64,000 nucleotides of DNA. Origin: Rehmannia glutinosa. Lineage: Eukaryota; Streptophyta; Magnoliopsida; Lamiales; Orobanchaceae. Under the pieces are notes generated by a model. That model was not told the origin of the DNA and made no database searches. It saw nothing but the letters and a program-made list of their open reading frames with translations. Positions 22,554 through 34,365 of the stretch are shown here, in pieces. Each line of letters opens with the position of its first letter. Position 1 is the first letter of the stretch. The stretch is from assembly GCA_016081115.2 (NCBI GenBank), contig JABTTQ020002190.1, forward strand, positions 62,001 to 126,000, read 5' to 3'. The translations under genes were made by a program, and so were the position numbers.

Positions 22554-24165
22554 TCTATGGTTGAAAATGATTTCTCAAGAATTTTCGATGATGTTTGCAT
22601 TTTCTTAACCATAGATCTGGAAAAAATAAAATAGATCTATGTATACTATAACCATAAAACCCTAGATCTGAAAAAAAGGTAGATCTACGGTTCGAGATGA
22701 TTTCTGTTGAAATCGTCGATGATGTTTGCCTACATCAAAATCGATTGTAAGGGTGCCAACAACCAGAAGGTATAATATTAAATTATCTTTCTAAAAGATT
22801 TATCTATGGTTTTTTTTTGCAGATCTATAATACTCTTAATCATATAATCCGAAGGACAACGATTTAGGTACAATTTCTTTAAATTTTGCGTATTAATTTT
22901 TCTTTTCATTATTATGATTTTTAAAAAATGTTGCAATATTCATTTATATACAGAAGTTTATAATTACATTTTTAAAAAATCTATTTATTATTCTGTATAA
23001 CAATCTATATACATATGTTTGAAGATATTCTACAGAAAGTATATTCAATTTAGTAGTATAATTTCTGTTATGTATAATTTAGTGTTTCATATTCAATTGA
23101 AGTAAAAATTTAATTCTCTAACAAATTAAGTTTAATTTCTGTTAACTTTTTTATACTACAGGTATATAGTAAAAACATATTTCAATTTAGGTATTATTTC
23201 TGTAACTTTTGCCGAGTAATTTTTCTAAATATTAAAACAAATTTGTAGATGGTTGTGGTTGGGTGAAAATGAAATATGTCGGTTTTACCATTAAATTTTT
23301 ACTAAATTTTACCATTATCAATATCTAAACTGGTTTTGTAACACACACATCTTTATTTTATTTCTAATATTTTTTTTTAAATATGCCCCAGGTTGCTAAT
23401 AATAAAAACTACTGGTCCACTAATTTGAAAAATATATAAGTTTCGAAAGCCTTTCTTTTAGTGTTTCATTTTCAAATGTTTAATATATGTATATGTATAT
23501 ATGTTTTATTTACATTGCGTTAATATATTATTATAAGTACTATCATTTTTTTCGAGGTTATTCAAAAGGGTACTGAAGGTAATCTATCACGGATTATCAA
23601 TAGCACTCAAACAGATACGCATTTCAAAATCTGTATCTATTATTTATTTTAAAATTATATTAAGTGTAATATGTTTTAATATAAAACTAATCAATATGTT
23701 TCTTGTGTTTCAGGTTGTGCATAACAATCTGAATAACAGAACAAACAACAGAAGAAAAATCCGGCACAGATGAGTCAACTACTAATCTACTTGTACACAT
23801 ATTTAATCGTTCATGATTAACTATAAAAACTCAGAATAAAATTTAATAAGAATCAATATAAAACAAAATATATTTTAAATGAAAATACCATCGCTATTTT
23901 GAATAACTTTCGAATATTATGCATTATTCTATTGCTTTTTAATGTATGATGTCTTTTATGTAGATCGAATTTTGATTATAAGTTACCCATAATAAGAGCC
24001 TATGCTAAAAAGCCACTTGACCGACATCTTGAGTGTAGTGGAATCCTGTTGGTGCTTAGGTTCTTAATCGCAATTCATTATTATAGATTGTTAATTTTTG
24101 CTTAAATTATTTGTTCAAATTTTTCGACATAATCTTATATTTCATTGTTTTGTATTTATCCGTGT

Positions 24166-24520
24166 AGTGAGCAACAACAAAGTCTCTTAGGACATAAACA
24201 TGCCCGTTATTCAGCTTATTTCGAAACTACGCTACGTGCATCTTTCTAATTGTGCCATGCATCCTGTCACCTTGCGAAAAAATAAATTAAATTTAGCATA
24301 AATTTTATAAAAACGTAACTTGCGTATTTTTCAAATAAAAGATGTTAAATACATCATAAAGCTTTATTACCTCTGCATCATGGAACACACACTCCAAGCT
24401 TTGAATTTGGTTCTTATCGTTGTACATCGGCTTCTCATAGAGGCGGGCCAATCTCAACTTCATAGTCCATTGACTTTTGCTCATGTTGATATCCTTGATC
24501 AAAGAGAATAGTGGTGCCAT
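24166..24520 (-). pseudogene. RPA1-like single-strand DNA-binding protein fragment carried by the Helitron
   Basis: Exon 24520-24371 starts MAPLFSLIKDINMSKSQWTMKLRLARLYEKP and ends LECVFHDAE before GTAATA. This is the N-terminal OB fold (DUF223) of Helitron-associated replication protein A 70 kDa-like genes. The next block (about 24271-24166) reads GDRMHGTIRKMHVA, stop, FRNKLNNGHVYVLRDFVVAHY, matching the following part of the same fold but with an in-frame TAG and no clean AG acceptor. Later exons are not recognisable. In autonomous plant Helitrons the RPA gene may protect single-stranded intermediates; this copy is dead. Confidence 0.75.
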
Positions 24521-25679
24521 CTTCTGATATCTGTTTGTGAAATTTCGAAAGTTTTCTGTGAGAAATTCTTATGCCCGAGTATGAAAGAATGCAGTGAAAA
24601 AAAAACATCAACCGAAATCTCATATTTTTAAGAGGACGTGTTGTGTAATTATAGTAATAAATCTGTCTAATTTTTGATGAGATGTTTCGTTTATTTTGAA
24701 TGTAACACGGCCATGGAATTAGACAAATAAATTCGATTTGTATTTTTTTAGATTAGGAGATTGTTTTTTCCTCTTAACATTCCCAACATTTTTTTTCGTT
24801 TTAATGATACGTATTGATTGCCATAAAAAAGAATGCTGGGAATTTTTTAGATATTAAATTTGATTTGATTATAATATGAAAAAATAACTTGCAGTAATAA
24901 AAATAGAATGAATATTTTAAAATATTGGATTTGATTTGATTAGAATATGAAAAATTATCTTATCGACATACAACTTCGTATGGGATTTGTTTCCATTAAC
25001 ATATTTTAATGATTATTGATTGATTAGAATAATATTTCTTTGAAATTGATTAGAATAATATAAAATTCGGATTTATTTCCTGATTAATATTAATTAATTA
25101 ATGATATTAATACACAAGAGATTTGTTTCCATTCCATTAACATATTTACTGATTATTGATTAGAATAGTATTTACTGATTATTGATTAGAATAGTATAAA
25201 ATTAGGATTTGTTTCCCTGAATAATGCTTTAATTAATATAAGAGATTTGTTTCCATTAATATAATGCTTTAATTAATTAATTAATGGTTTCAACAATACC
25301 GAAATTAGTGCCCATCAGCCGAAAAATAATTCGATTTCACACCAAAAAAATGCAAAAAATCGAAACCAATTTTTTACTAAATGAGGAAGGTTCGTTTAGG
25401 CGGGAAAAAGTATTTTTTACTATTTATAAGTGACTTGGTTATTATATATATAGATATGTTTTATGTGTATTTCCAATTTCCAAAGCATGTGCCAAAGTTG
25501 GGCTTCAAAAATAATGACCCGATGGAATCTTGGCCTGTCCCAGCCCATTTGCGAGTTGTACCTGTCTCATCAAATATAAACTCTTCAAATCGTTATAATT
25601 ATAATTCACATGCTCAAATATATATATTTGATAAACTTTGTTTTCCAAAAATTTAGCTAGCACTACTCTTTAAAGAAAA

Positions 25680-26670
25680 CTAGTGTTTTGCCCGTGCGAT
25701 GCACGGAGAGTGTTGTGCCAAACACTGGCGGATTCAGGGTTGGGCCAACCTGGGCCCTGGCCCAACCTTTTTTTTTAGAAAAAAATATTTATAATTTGTA
25801 TTTTTTTTAGATTTTCTATCCGATTCACCCTATTTTCGTGTATCGGCCTCTCCTGCTAGGGTCTACTGGCTCCGCCATTGGTGCCAGACAATTTGATGTG
25901 TTGTGTCCATGAGTCGTGCAAATCAACCATTGCATTCAGTTTCGTAATTGGCAATTTCGAGATATTTAAATTCTCTGCAAACATTAAAAACAACTGTGAA
26001 CAAAAACAATAACAAATAGGATAAAGTGATATACAATTGACTATTTTTTACATACAATTAAAAAAACACATATTATTACAGTTTCAACACATCTTACACA
26101 TATCGTTAAAGTTTATTTCTTTTATTCTTTTATCTATAATTTAATAATTCGTTTAATTTTTTTATTTTTTATTCTTTTATCTATATATAACCAAATATGT
26201 AGAATTAACAAAACAAAAAAATATAAAAAAATTACTATATTGAAAAGACTTTTATTGTAAGAAATTAATTTGTAATTTTTTTCTTAGGTACTGTTAGATT
26301 ATAAATAATCGAATCAATACTGTTATAATTTACTAAAATTACTTTTTGGAAAACAAAATAGAATTTAGTAATATAAAATTGAGTAAAATTGAATTATATA
26401 TGCGCATTTTTCAAGCATAATTACTATAAAAATAATAATATTTTATTAATTTCCAAAATAAAGGATATACTCTATTTCAATACGAATTTATATTTTCCAA
26501 AATATAATTTTCTTAAAAAATGCAGATGCAAATTTAATGGGCCATTACATAGATTTAATCAACAAAAATTTACACAAAAGCCCATAATATCAAATTGTGA
26601 CCTAGTTAAATATTTTAATCAATATATATCGGGTCTTCAACTAAAAAGAAAAAAAAAATCGGACCCAAAC
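25680..26670 (-). mobile_element. Second Helitron 3' end and adjoining AT-rich DNA
   Basis: On the minus strand the terminus reads CCGTGC-ATC-GCACGG (perfect 6-bp stem), GCAAAACA, CTAG, then T. It has the same orientation as the Helitron ending at 20972 but a different subterminal sequence. The 5' end is not found; copia LTR sequence begins at 26671. The AT-rich stretch 25889-26670 shows no gene. Confidence 0.55.
25723..25880. mobile_element. hAT-type MITE inserted beside the Helitron 3' end
   Basis: 158 bp with inverted ends CACTGGCGGATTCAG and, reversed, CAATGGCGGAGCCAG. The flanking 8-mers GTGCCAAA (25715-25722) and GTGCCAGA (25881-25888) differ at one base. The size and CANTGGCGGANYCAG ends are typical of Tip100-like hAT MITEs. 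Confidence 0.8.
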
Positions 26671-26918
26671 TGTAGGTGTGGTGTAAGGTTTAGAAAGAGG
26701 GGTTGAATAAACCTTACCAAATTTTCGAATTTAAGTCCTTTAAAATTATTCAACAGAGTTGACTCAAACAGCTGTGTCCTTGATGGACAACTAAATTGGC
26801 TATTCAGCTGAATTACCCACCCAACAGACTCGATAGAGATGTTAATAGTATAACTCGGTTGTTTAACCTAAATACTTAACTTGGCTGGTTTGGTTTTTAA
26901 CAGCGGGAGGCTTAATAC
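26671..26918 (-). repeat. Fragment of a copia LTR (end portion)
   Basis: Starts TGTAGGTGTGGTGTAAGG and aligns with the first 250 bp (plus-strand reading) of the LTRs at 27286 and 60729, lacking about 8 bp after TGTAGGT. It is broken at the right by gypsy LTR sequence. Confidence 0.75.
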
Positions 26919-27203
26919 CCTTTTTGGTCCTGTATTATATTTTGGTTTAGGGATTGTACTCTCTTTTGAAAACTCTTATGTAAATATGTAAATGTAAATA
27001 GCTGGGTGATGTGGGTTATGTGTTTGGTCATATGGATGTCTGTTGTGTTTAATAACAGGGGTTGTTACCTCTTTGCTTGTGGATATGGGTTGTCATTTTC
27101 TTACAAGTAAAGTGATCTTGCGTGTTCGTTGTTAAAATGTCACAAGAAAAAAAAAGTACAGGTACATAGGGTTTACGTCGTCAAATTTAACGTTCTATAT
27201 TGC
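26919..27203 (+). repeat. Captured 285-bp piece of a Tekay-like gypsy LTR
   Basis: Closely matches 44395-44690, the last part of the G2 LTR (TGTATTATATTTTGGTTTAGG, CTGGGTGATGTGGGTTATG, GTTTACGTCGTCAAATTT), but stops about 25 bp short of the LTR end. Its left junction shares CCCTTTTTGGTC with G2. It is flanked on both sides by copia sequence. Confidence 0.75.
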
Positions 27204-27285
27204 TAAAACAAGCTTTGAAAAATTTGGAGATCTAGTTCAGTAACCAGTGCGGAAGGCTCAATGAACCAACCGCTCTGATACCACT
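27204..27285 (-). other. Copia leader with tRNA-iMet primer binding site
   Basis: Minus strand: the LTR end CCTACA is followed by AG and TGGTATCAGAGC (27272-27283), the standard initiator-tRNA-Met primer site, then about 70 bp of leader before the gypsy LTR piece. No copia gag follows, so this element has lost its interior. Confidence 0.7.
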
Positions 27286-27838
27286 TGTAGGTCCCAAGGG
27301 GTGTGAGTGTAAGGTTTAGAGGGGGGAGGGGTTGAATAAACCTTACCAACTTTTCGATTTAGTCCTTTTAAAAATGTTCAGAGTTAATACTTCACAGCTG
27401 AGTCCTTGATGGACATCTAAGTTAGTTAATGAGTAGAGTTAGTCACTCAATAGACTCGACTGAGCTGTTGACAAAATAACTCAGCTGTTTTGACTAAAGA
27501 CTTAACTTGACTGTGATATGTTTTCATCGGAAGACTTAACACCCTTGAATTTGGTTAAGTTTGTTTTAATACTTGGTTTTAGCACTCAGTTGATTATCAA
27601 TTGGATAGCAAATTTATCAGCAAATATAAAAATAAGATGCATAAATTAAAGTGCTGAAATGTAAATGACACAATAAGTTTTTATAGAGGTTCGAAGATGG
27701 GGTAATTATTCTACTCCTCTCTTCGAAGATGGGGTAATTCTTCTACTCCTCTCTTCTCCAACTCCTGGAGGAATCTACTAAGTATTGATCAATATACAGA
27801 GTGGTTAACAGTCCAGATACAAGTCTTGATCACACAGC

Positions 27839-28867
27839 TGTAACGCCCCACTTTTTATATACGAAAGTGTTTTCTTTTTAAAAAAAATAGAAAATAAAAA
27901 TAACTTGAGACGCCACGACTAAAAATGGGAGTTTTCAAAAAAATATAAATAATATTTTTTTTAAATTAGTATCTTTAAAAAAAACATAAAATTAATATTT
28001 TAACGGAAAATTTAATGCGGAAGCGATTTAAACAACTAAAAGAAAAATAGTCATTCATTATAATAAGTCAACGGAATTTAACCATAGTCAAACATATTCC
28101 AAAGCTACAAAAACTAAATAGCCGGATAATAGTAGTTTAACAAAACATTAAAATCAAAAGTTCAAGTAGACACTAAAATATTCATTCCAAATAGAAGACT
28201 TATTTTACTTATTTAAAATGGAGATCAAGCCAGTCATTCCTCCTCGCCTTCGCTGCGCCAAACTCCATCTGAAAAATCATTGGAAATAGTGGGGTGAGTA
28301 AAAACATTTACTCAGTGGGAAATCACATTTGTTCAAGCTAAATAAAATGCATGTATCACATTAATGAAAAACTTGCAACATATATCATAGCATCATGGCA
28401 TCATAGAATCATGTCATCATAGAGTTCCTAGAGCATAAAGCTCATGTAACTTTAATCTTGGAGTTCCTAGAGCATAAGCTCATGTAACTTGAATCTTGGA
28501 GTTCCTAGAGCAAAAGCTCATGTAACTTGAATCTTAGATCATAGAATCCATTGAGCAAACTCGTAGGTTATAACATGCGCACTTTAAACATTAATGTAAA
28601 CATTCATAATATTTAACAAGAACAAATAGTAAAAATTTCCCACCTTGAAAAAGATCCGATGCAAATTATGTGTTGATATGCCTTGAACTCCTAGATCTCC
28701 TGTCTACCCTCGTCTCCTATTACGATAATAAAATAATTTGTCTTAGAGTTCTTAAATCTTACAACCTTAAAATTAATAATATTATAATCTTTCTGAAGTA
28801 GATCATGTAAAAATGATATGAATATTATATATTATACAAATAATATAGATCTAATAAATTAGTTAGA

Positions 28868-28906
<39 letters not shown>

Positions 28907-29604
28907 CCCTTTAAAGTTGAAGATTTTATAAATATATTAACACTAAAAAAAATACTAAACAACACAACATATTTATTAGTATTGTAAATCACACATACAC
29001 ACATACGGCACATGCATATGTATATTATATATATATATATATTTAAACACACACATATGCATCTAACATTATAACCCATGGCACATGCATTCTATACATG
29101 CATACATACGTGTATATATTTATATATATATTAAACACACACATGCATTATAAACATATATCATACATATTTATATATATTAAACACACACACACACACA
29201 CACCACTCATAAGACTAACACATATACCATATCACTAACACACGCACACACTGAATATATGTAACCATCTCCATTAACACTAACCCCACAATCCCACTTT
29301 AGCAATAGTTTTACTTTTTTATAAATAAATAAATGAAAAAGATAAAAACTGAGCATAGATAAAGACGACTGGAAAGGAAAAGGCAAAAGTACATACCTTT
29401 GGTTTGTGGTGTAAAATGGAGGGTTGAGGGTTAATATATATATAATTAGGGCAGTAACAATAATTAAGGATTATGACAAAGGAAATCAAGAAATTTGTCC
29501 TTTGCGTATAAATTTTAGATCTTGTTGGTAGTTGGTTGTTTGTCAATCATAATAAATGGGTTGGCTAATACTAGATTAGGTGCTACTAATTAATAATAAT
29601 AATA

Positions 29605-29647
<43 letters not shown>

Positions 29648-29664
29648 TATTAGTGGGTATTACA
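27839..29664 (-). repeat. 3' LTR of gypsy H
   Basis: Begins (minus) TGTAATACCC and ends GGGCGTTACA. It contains a (TA)n run at 28869-28903, CA/TA runs at about 28990-29210 and an (AAT)n run at about 29590-29649. Three tandem copies of a unit of about 38 bp (GAGTTCCTAGAGCATAAGC...) lie at 28422-28536. Confidence 0.93.
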
Positions 29665-29676
29665 TCCTCCCCCACT
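29665..29676 (-). other. Polypurine tract of gypsy H
   Basis: Minus strand AGTGGGGGAGGA immediately before the 3' LTR start TGTAATACCC. Confidence 0.85.
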
Positions 29677-29711
29677 AAAAAAATATTTTCGCCCTCGAAA
29701 ATTCAAAACCA

Positions 29712-31380
29712 CTAACCTTGATTGAGGAAATTTGGATACTTAGTTATGATCTCGTCCTCTCGTTCCCAAGTTGCCTCATTTTGACCGTGACGACTCCATT
29801 GTACCTTAATTAAATTGATATCCTTATTCCTTAACGTATGTGTCTTTCGATCTAATACGGCAACTGGTACCTCTTCGTAAGATAAATCTTTGTTGATTTC
29901 CAATTCTGAGTAGTTGACTATGTGACTTGGATCATGCACATACTTTCTCAACATCGAAACGTGGAAGACATTGTGAAAAGAGGCAAGTTCTGGTGGTAGA
30001 GCTAGTCTATAAGCCAAATATCCAACTCGAGCTAAAATCTTAAATGGACCAATATATCTTGGTTGTAGCTTTCCTCTTCTCCCAAATCTATTGATGTGTT
30101 TATTCGGTGCGATCTTTAGAAATACCTTATCTCCCACATTGAACTGTAGATCTTTTCTCCTTTTATCGGCATATGATTTTTGTCGATCTTGTGCTACTTT
30201 GATTCTTTGTTTGATCTTTTGAATAACTTGCACAGTTTGTTCAACGATCTCGGTCCCAAAATTTTTCTCTCACCCACTTCATCCCAAATATAGGCGACCT
30301 ACATTTTCTTCCGTACAATGCTTCATAGGGAGCCATTCCAATCGTTGCTGATGACTATTATTATAGGCAAATTCCACTAACGGCAGATATACTTCCCAAC
30401 TTCCTCCAAAGTCCAAAACACATGCTCTCAACATGTCCTCCAAAATTTGAATGGTCCTTTCAGACTGACCATCTGTTTGTGGGTGGTAGGCAGTACTAAA
30501 ATTTAATTTAGTACCCATAGCTGATTGTAGGCTTCTCCAAAATTTTGATGTAAACCTTGTGTCTCTGTCCGATACTATTGAGACTGGAATACCGTGTAGT
30601 CTCACAATCTCCCTAATGTAAACCTGTGCATATTGATCCATGCTATAAGTCATCTTCACAGGTAGGAAATGAGCAGACTTTGTTAATCGGTCAACCACAA
30701 CCCAAACAACTTGATTCCCTCTTGTTGACCGAGGTAATCCCGTCACAAAATCCATTGATATATTTTCCCACTTCCATTCTGGAATCTCAAGCGGTTTAAG
30801 AAGTCCAGAGGGTCGCTGATGTTCAACCTTAACTTGTTGACATGTTAAACACTTCTGAACAAAGTTTCCTATACTTCTCTCTTCATACCCCTCCACCAAA
30901 AGATTTCTCTCAAATCTCGATACATTTTTGTACCTCCTGGGTGAGCAAAAGATATGGAGTACAATGGGCTTCTTCGAGGATTTCTTTCCTTAATTCTTCA
31001 TTCTTTGGCACACATAACCTACCATTGTAAGTTAATGCACCATCAGCTGCAATTAAAAACCCCTTAATGCCCCCATCAATGGCATGATTCCTCATTTTGC
31101 ACAAAAAGACGTCATTGGCTTGTGCTTCTTTTATCCTTTCTCGTATCTTGGTTGTATCACCATACCGCCAATATTTCTTCTATTCGTCACAGGTGGTGGC
31201 ACAATTTCGATTTTTAACTTCGTAAATTCTCTTATTAATTGTGCCTCTTGTGTAAGTAGACTGGTCAATTCCCCTCTTTGTTTTCTACTCAACGCATCAG
31301 CAACTACGTTTGCTTTACCAGGGTGATAATGGATGGTGCAATCATAGTCCTTCACCAATTCCAACCATCTTCTCGCCTCA
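29712..31380 (-). pseudogene. Gypsy H integrase and C-terminal part of RNase H
   Basis: Minus-strand fragments in order. RNase H end with YDCTIHYHPGKANVVADALSRK (about 31270-31340). Degraded HHCC zinc domain (31000-30840, ending CLTCQQVKVEHQRP). Integrase core 30899-30279 with MDFVTGLP, VVVDRLTKSAHFLPV, SIVSDRDTRFTSKFW and TAYHPQTDGQSERTIQ, giving the Asp-Asp-Glu catalytic set. C-terminal GPY/F region and chromo-like tail 30233-29712 (PRYIGPFKI, HVSMLRKYVHDPSHI, NEATWEREDEI). Frame changes between fragments show that the polyprotein is broken near 30250-30280 and 30900. Confidence 0.88.
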
Positions 31381-32785
31381 TATTCAACTCTTTTGAGTAA
31401 AGAAATATTTCAGACTCTTATGATCCAGTATAGATCTCACACTTTCCCCCATATAGATAGTGTCGCCAAATCTTCAAGGCATGAACCATGCGGCTAGTTC
31501 TAGGTCATGGGTAGGATAATTCAACTCATGTTGTTTTGATTGTCTCAAGCATAGGCAACAACCTTGCCATGTTGCATCAAGACACAACCCAATCCTTGCT
31601 TCGATGCATCACTATAGATGACGAATCCATCGATACCTGGAATGGTCAACACGGTCTTGATGTTAGTCTCGCTTTTAGTTCTTGGAAACTTTCCTCGCAC
31701 TTTTCTCGACCACTTTGAAACTTTTCGCCCTTCCTTGTCAATTTGGTCATGGGCGCTGCAATCTTTGCAAATCCTCAATGAATCTTCTATAGTAACTGCT
31801 AACCCTAGAAAGCTACGAACCTCATTTGCATTTGTAGGTGCTTTCCAATCATTCACGCTTCGACCTTAGCCGGGTCAACTTCTATTCCTTTTGATGTAAC
31901 AACATGTCCCAAAAATACGACTCGATCTAACCAAAACTCACACTTTTTGAATTTTGCATACAATTTCTCCTCGCGAAGTGTTTCAAGACGATACTCAAAT
32001 GCTCTTGGTGTTGTTTCTCATTCCTTGAATAGACCAATATGTCATCGATGAACACTATGACGAACGGTCTAATTACGAATGGAAAACCCGATTCATGAGA
32101 TCCATGAACACCGCCGAGCATTGCTTAAACCAAATGGCATCACCACGAATTCATAATGTCCATACCGAGTCCCGAACGCAGTCTTTGGTATGTCATTATC
32201 CTTGATCTTTAATCGGTGATAATAGGACCGTAAATCAATTTTCGAAAAGACACTTGCTCCTCTTAATTGATCAAATAGGTCTTCTATTCTTGGTAATGGA
32301 TATTTATTCTTGATTGTGAGTCGATTAAGCTCTCTGTAATCGATACACATCCTCATTGATCCGTCTTTCTTTTTAACAAATAAGACCGGCGCTCCCCAAG
32401 GTGAAACACTTGGTCGAATAAATTTCTTATCCAATAACTCTTGTAATTGCACCCTTAACTCTTGTAGTTCCTTTGGTGCCATCCCGTAGGTGCTTTTGAT
32501 ACAGTCTGAGTTTGCTCCAGGCACTAAATCTATTGTGAATTCCACTTGTCTATCTGGTGGAACTCCTGGAAGATCTTCTGGAAACACATCCCCATAGTCC
32601 CTCACAATTGGAACATCAGTGAAATTCAACTCCGTAGATTTGGTGTCTTGTATACTCACCAAGTACCCTTGGCAATTCTCTTTCCTCAGCATTTTCATCG
32701 CTTTCATAGCTGATACCACTCTAGGTATTGCGCTAGACTTGGCTCCGTAAAAAGTGAATTCATCTCCTCCTGGTAGATGAAACAC
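31381..32785 (-). pseudogene. Gypsy H reverse transcriptase and start of RNase H
   Basis: Minus strand. The RT fragment 32785-32093 includes the linker FPEDLPGVPPDRQVEFTIDL, then SPWGAPVLFVKKKDGSMRMC, DYRELNRLTIKNKYPLPRI, FSKIDLRSYYHRLKI and GHYEFVVMPFGL. After indels near 32110 it resumes as VIVFIDDILVYSRNEKQH (catalytic FIDD box, about 32080-31990). RNase H starts near 31640 (GFVIYSDASKQGLGCVLMQHGKVVAYA). Several frameshifts separate the parts, so no active enzyme can be made from this copy. Confidence 0.88.
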
Positions 32786-32804
32786 TATCTCTCTTTTATG
32801 ACCC

Positions 32805-34133
32805 TCAATACTTGCTCGATTCTTCGAGCCAATCCATTCCTAAAATTACATCAAAGTCTCTCATGTTTATGATGTGTAAATTTGTTACTACAGTTCTTCC
32901 ACAAATTTCTATTTTCACGTCCTTAGACAATTCATTGATCATTAATGTCTTTCGTGAAGGTATGCTAACTTCAAGGGGAATGTTCATTATATCTCTCTTA
33001 TTTCCAATTTTCTTATGAAACTTAGCAGATATAAATGAATTTGTAGCACAAAGTGTCAAACAATACAAGAGCAGGGACTTCAAATATTGTCAGCATACCT
33101 GTCATAGTGTTGGGTTCTTGATCAGCCTCTGTCTGCGTCAGTGCAAATACTCGCCCTTTTCCTGCAGGTACTTGAGCCTTTTTCCCAGAGTTCTCTCCCG
33201 GGTATGTGGAACACTCGTGTGCTTGATGCCCAGGCTGTTTACATCTATAACATTTTCCTTTTCGAATAGACACTCTCCCCTATGATTTCTTCCACATTCT
33301 CGCACAATGTGGTTTTTCCATTCGATTTGTTGGGCCCCATATTTATATTCTCGTTTGACTTGTTTATTTCGAACATTACCCTTAAAATGATTGGGGGATT
33401 CCAATTTCCTCTTCCCTTGAACCTCCACAAACTTCTTGTTTCCGACATCCATGTTTAGGCGAGTAGCGACCGCCTGTGCCCGTTCTACGACATCCGCATA
33501 AGTCATTGCACCTTGCCCTGCGAGTATACCTCCAACTTCGGGACGCAAACCTCTTTCAAATCTTCTAGCCTTCTTTTGGTCAGTGTCCACAAGATGTGTG
33601 GCATAGCGAGACAATTGGGTGAACCTTCGCTCATATTCAACCACCGACAATCCTCCTTGTTTGAGTTCCAAGAACTCAGCTTCTTTACGGTCTCGGTATG
33701 ATTGAGGAAAGTATTTGTTCATCACCACATCCTTAAACTCTGTCCAAGTTAGAGAATTACGTTCTTCCTCAGTTCTTGTTCTCCAATACGCCTCCTACCA
33801 GTGATCAGCATCTTCAGTAAATTGGAACACAACACATGATATCCTTTGAGCATCAGTGCATGCTATGTGTGAAAAGATTCTTTCCAACGAGCGTATCCAC
33901 TCTTCAACAAATGCAGGGCCGTCACGTCCGTTGAACCTTGGGGGTTGGTAGCGACGAAACTGTTCTACTACTTGATTCACTTGATTGATAGGGACTGTAT
34001 TGTTTTGGGCCATTTGCCCTTGCTGAGCAAACCCTTGAAGCACAATGACCAAATTGGCAATTAGGTCATGTCCATTTCCATTGCCATTCTCGTCTCCGTT
34101 TCCGTTAGTTTGACCTCGTGTTTGAGGAGCCAT
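32805..34133 (-). pseudogene. Gypsy H gag and protease
   Basis: Gag starts at ATG 34133 (MAPQTRGQ, Asn/Gly-rich). The capsid region includes RYQPPRFNGRDGPAFVEEWIRS, an in-frame TAG after DADHW (33796-33798), then FPQSYRDRKEAEFLELKQG and RFERGLRPEV. The CCHC knuckle KCYRCKQPGHQAHEC (about 33215-33260) is in a different frame from the capsid. The aspartic protease follows (about 33080-32805): the active-site loop is altered (VLFDTLCYKF where DSGATHSF is usual), but the later motif MRDFDVILGMDWL is clear. Capsid and protease are inactive as encoded. Confidence 0.85.
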
Positions 34134-34290
34134 TGGTTCCTATTAAGAGGATGGTTGTACCTTAGTTGAAATATTCATGAAGACATTATCAATATAATCA
34201 ATACTCAAATAAAATAAGTAAACATTCATTCATGGTAAACTCTTGAGGTGATAACAATGTTTATCCTTAGAAAAGCAGTAACAAACATCG

Positions 34291-34329
<39 letters not shown>

Positions 34330-34365
34330 CTACTAAGTTTTCCGAGTTTGCATAGTCCGAGTTTC

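Larger units (their letters stand above)
20972..25679 (-). mobile_element. Helitron, 3' end at 20972; 5' limit not resolved
   Basis: Read on the minus strand, the sequence ends in a GC-rich hairpin (CCTGTGC-GTC-GCGCGGG) then TCGAATA and CTAG followed by T, the standard Helitron terminus and A/T target context. The interior contains a decayed RPA1-like gene (24166-24520), a common Helitron passenger in plants. I could not identify the TC 5' end; 25679 is given only because the next Helitron terminus starts there. Interior 20976-24150 is AT-rich, with no helicase/Rep gene visible, so the element is non-autonomous. Confidence 0.6.

Noticed and set aside
25381..26706. Small ORFs at 25381-25656 and 26389-26706
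   Set aside because: AT-rich chance frames in Helitron DNA; the second runs into copia LTR sequence.
28422..28536. Regularly repeated units that might suggest a CRISPR-like array
   Set aside because: Only three contiguous copies without spacers, inside a plant LTR.
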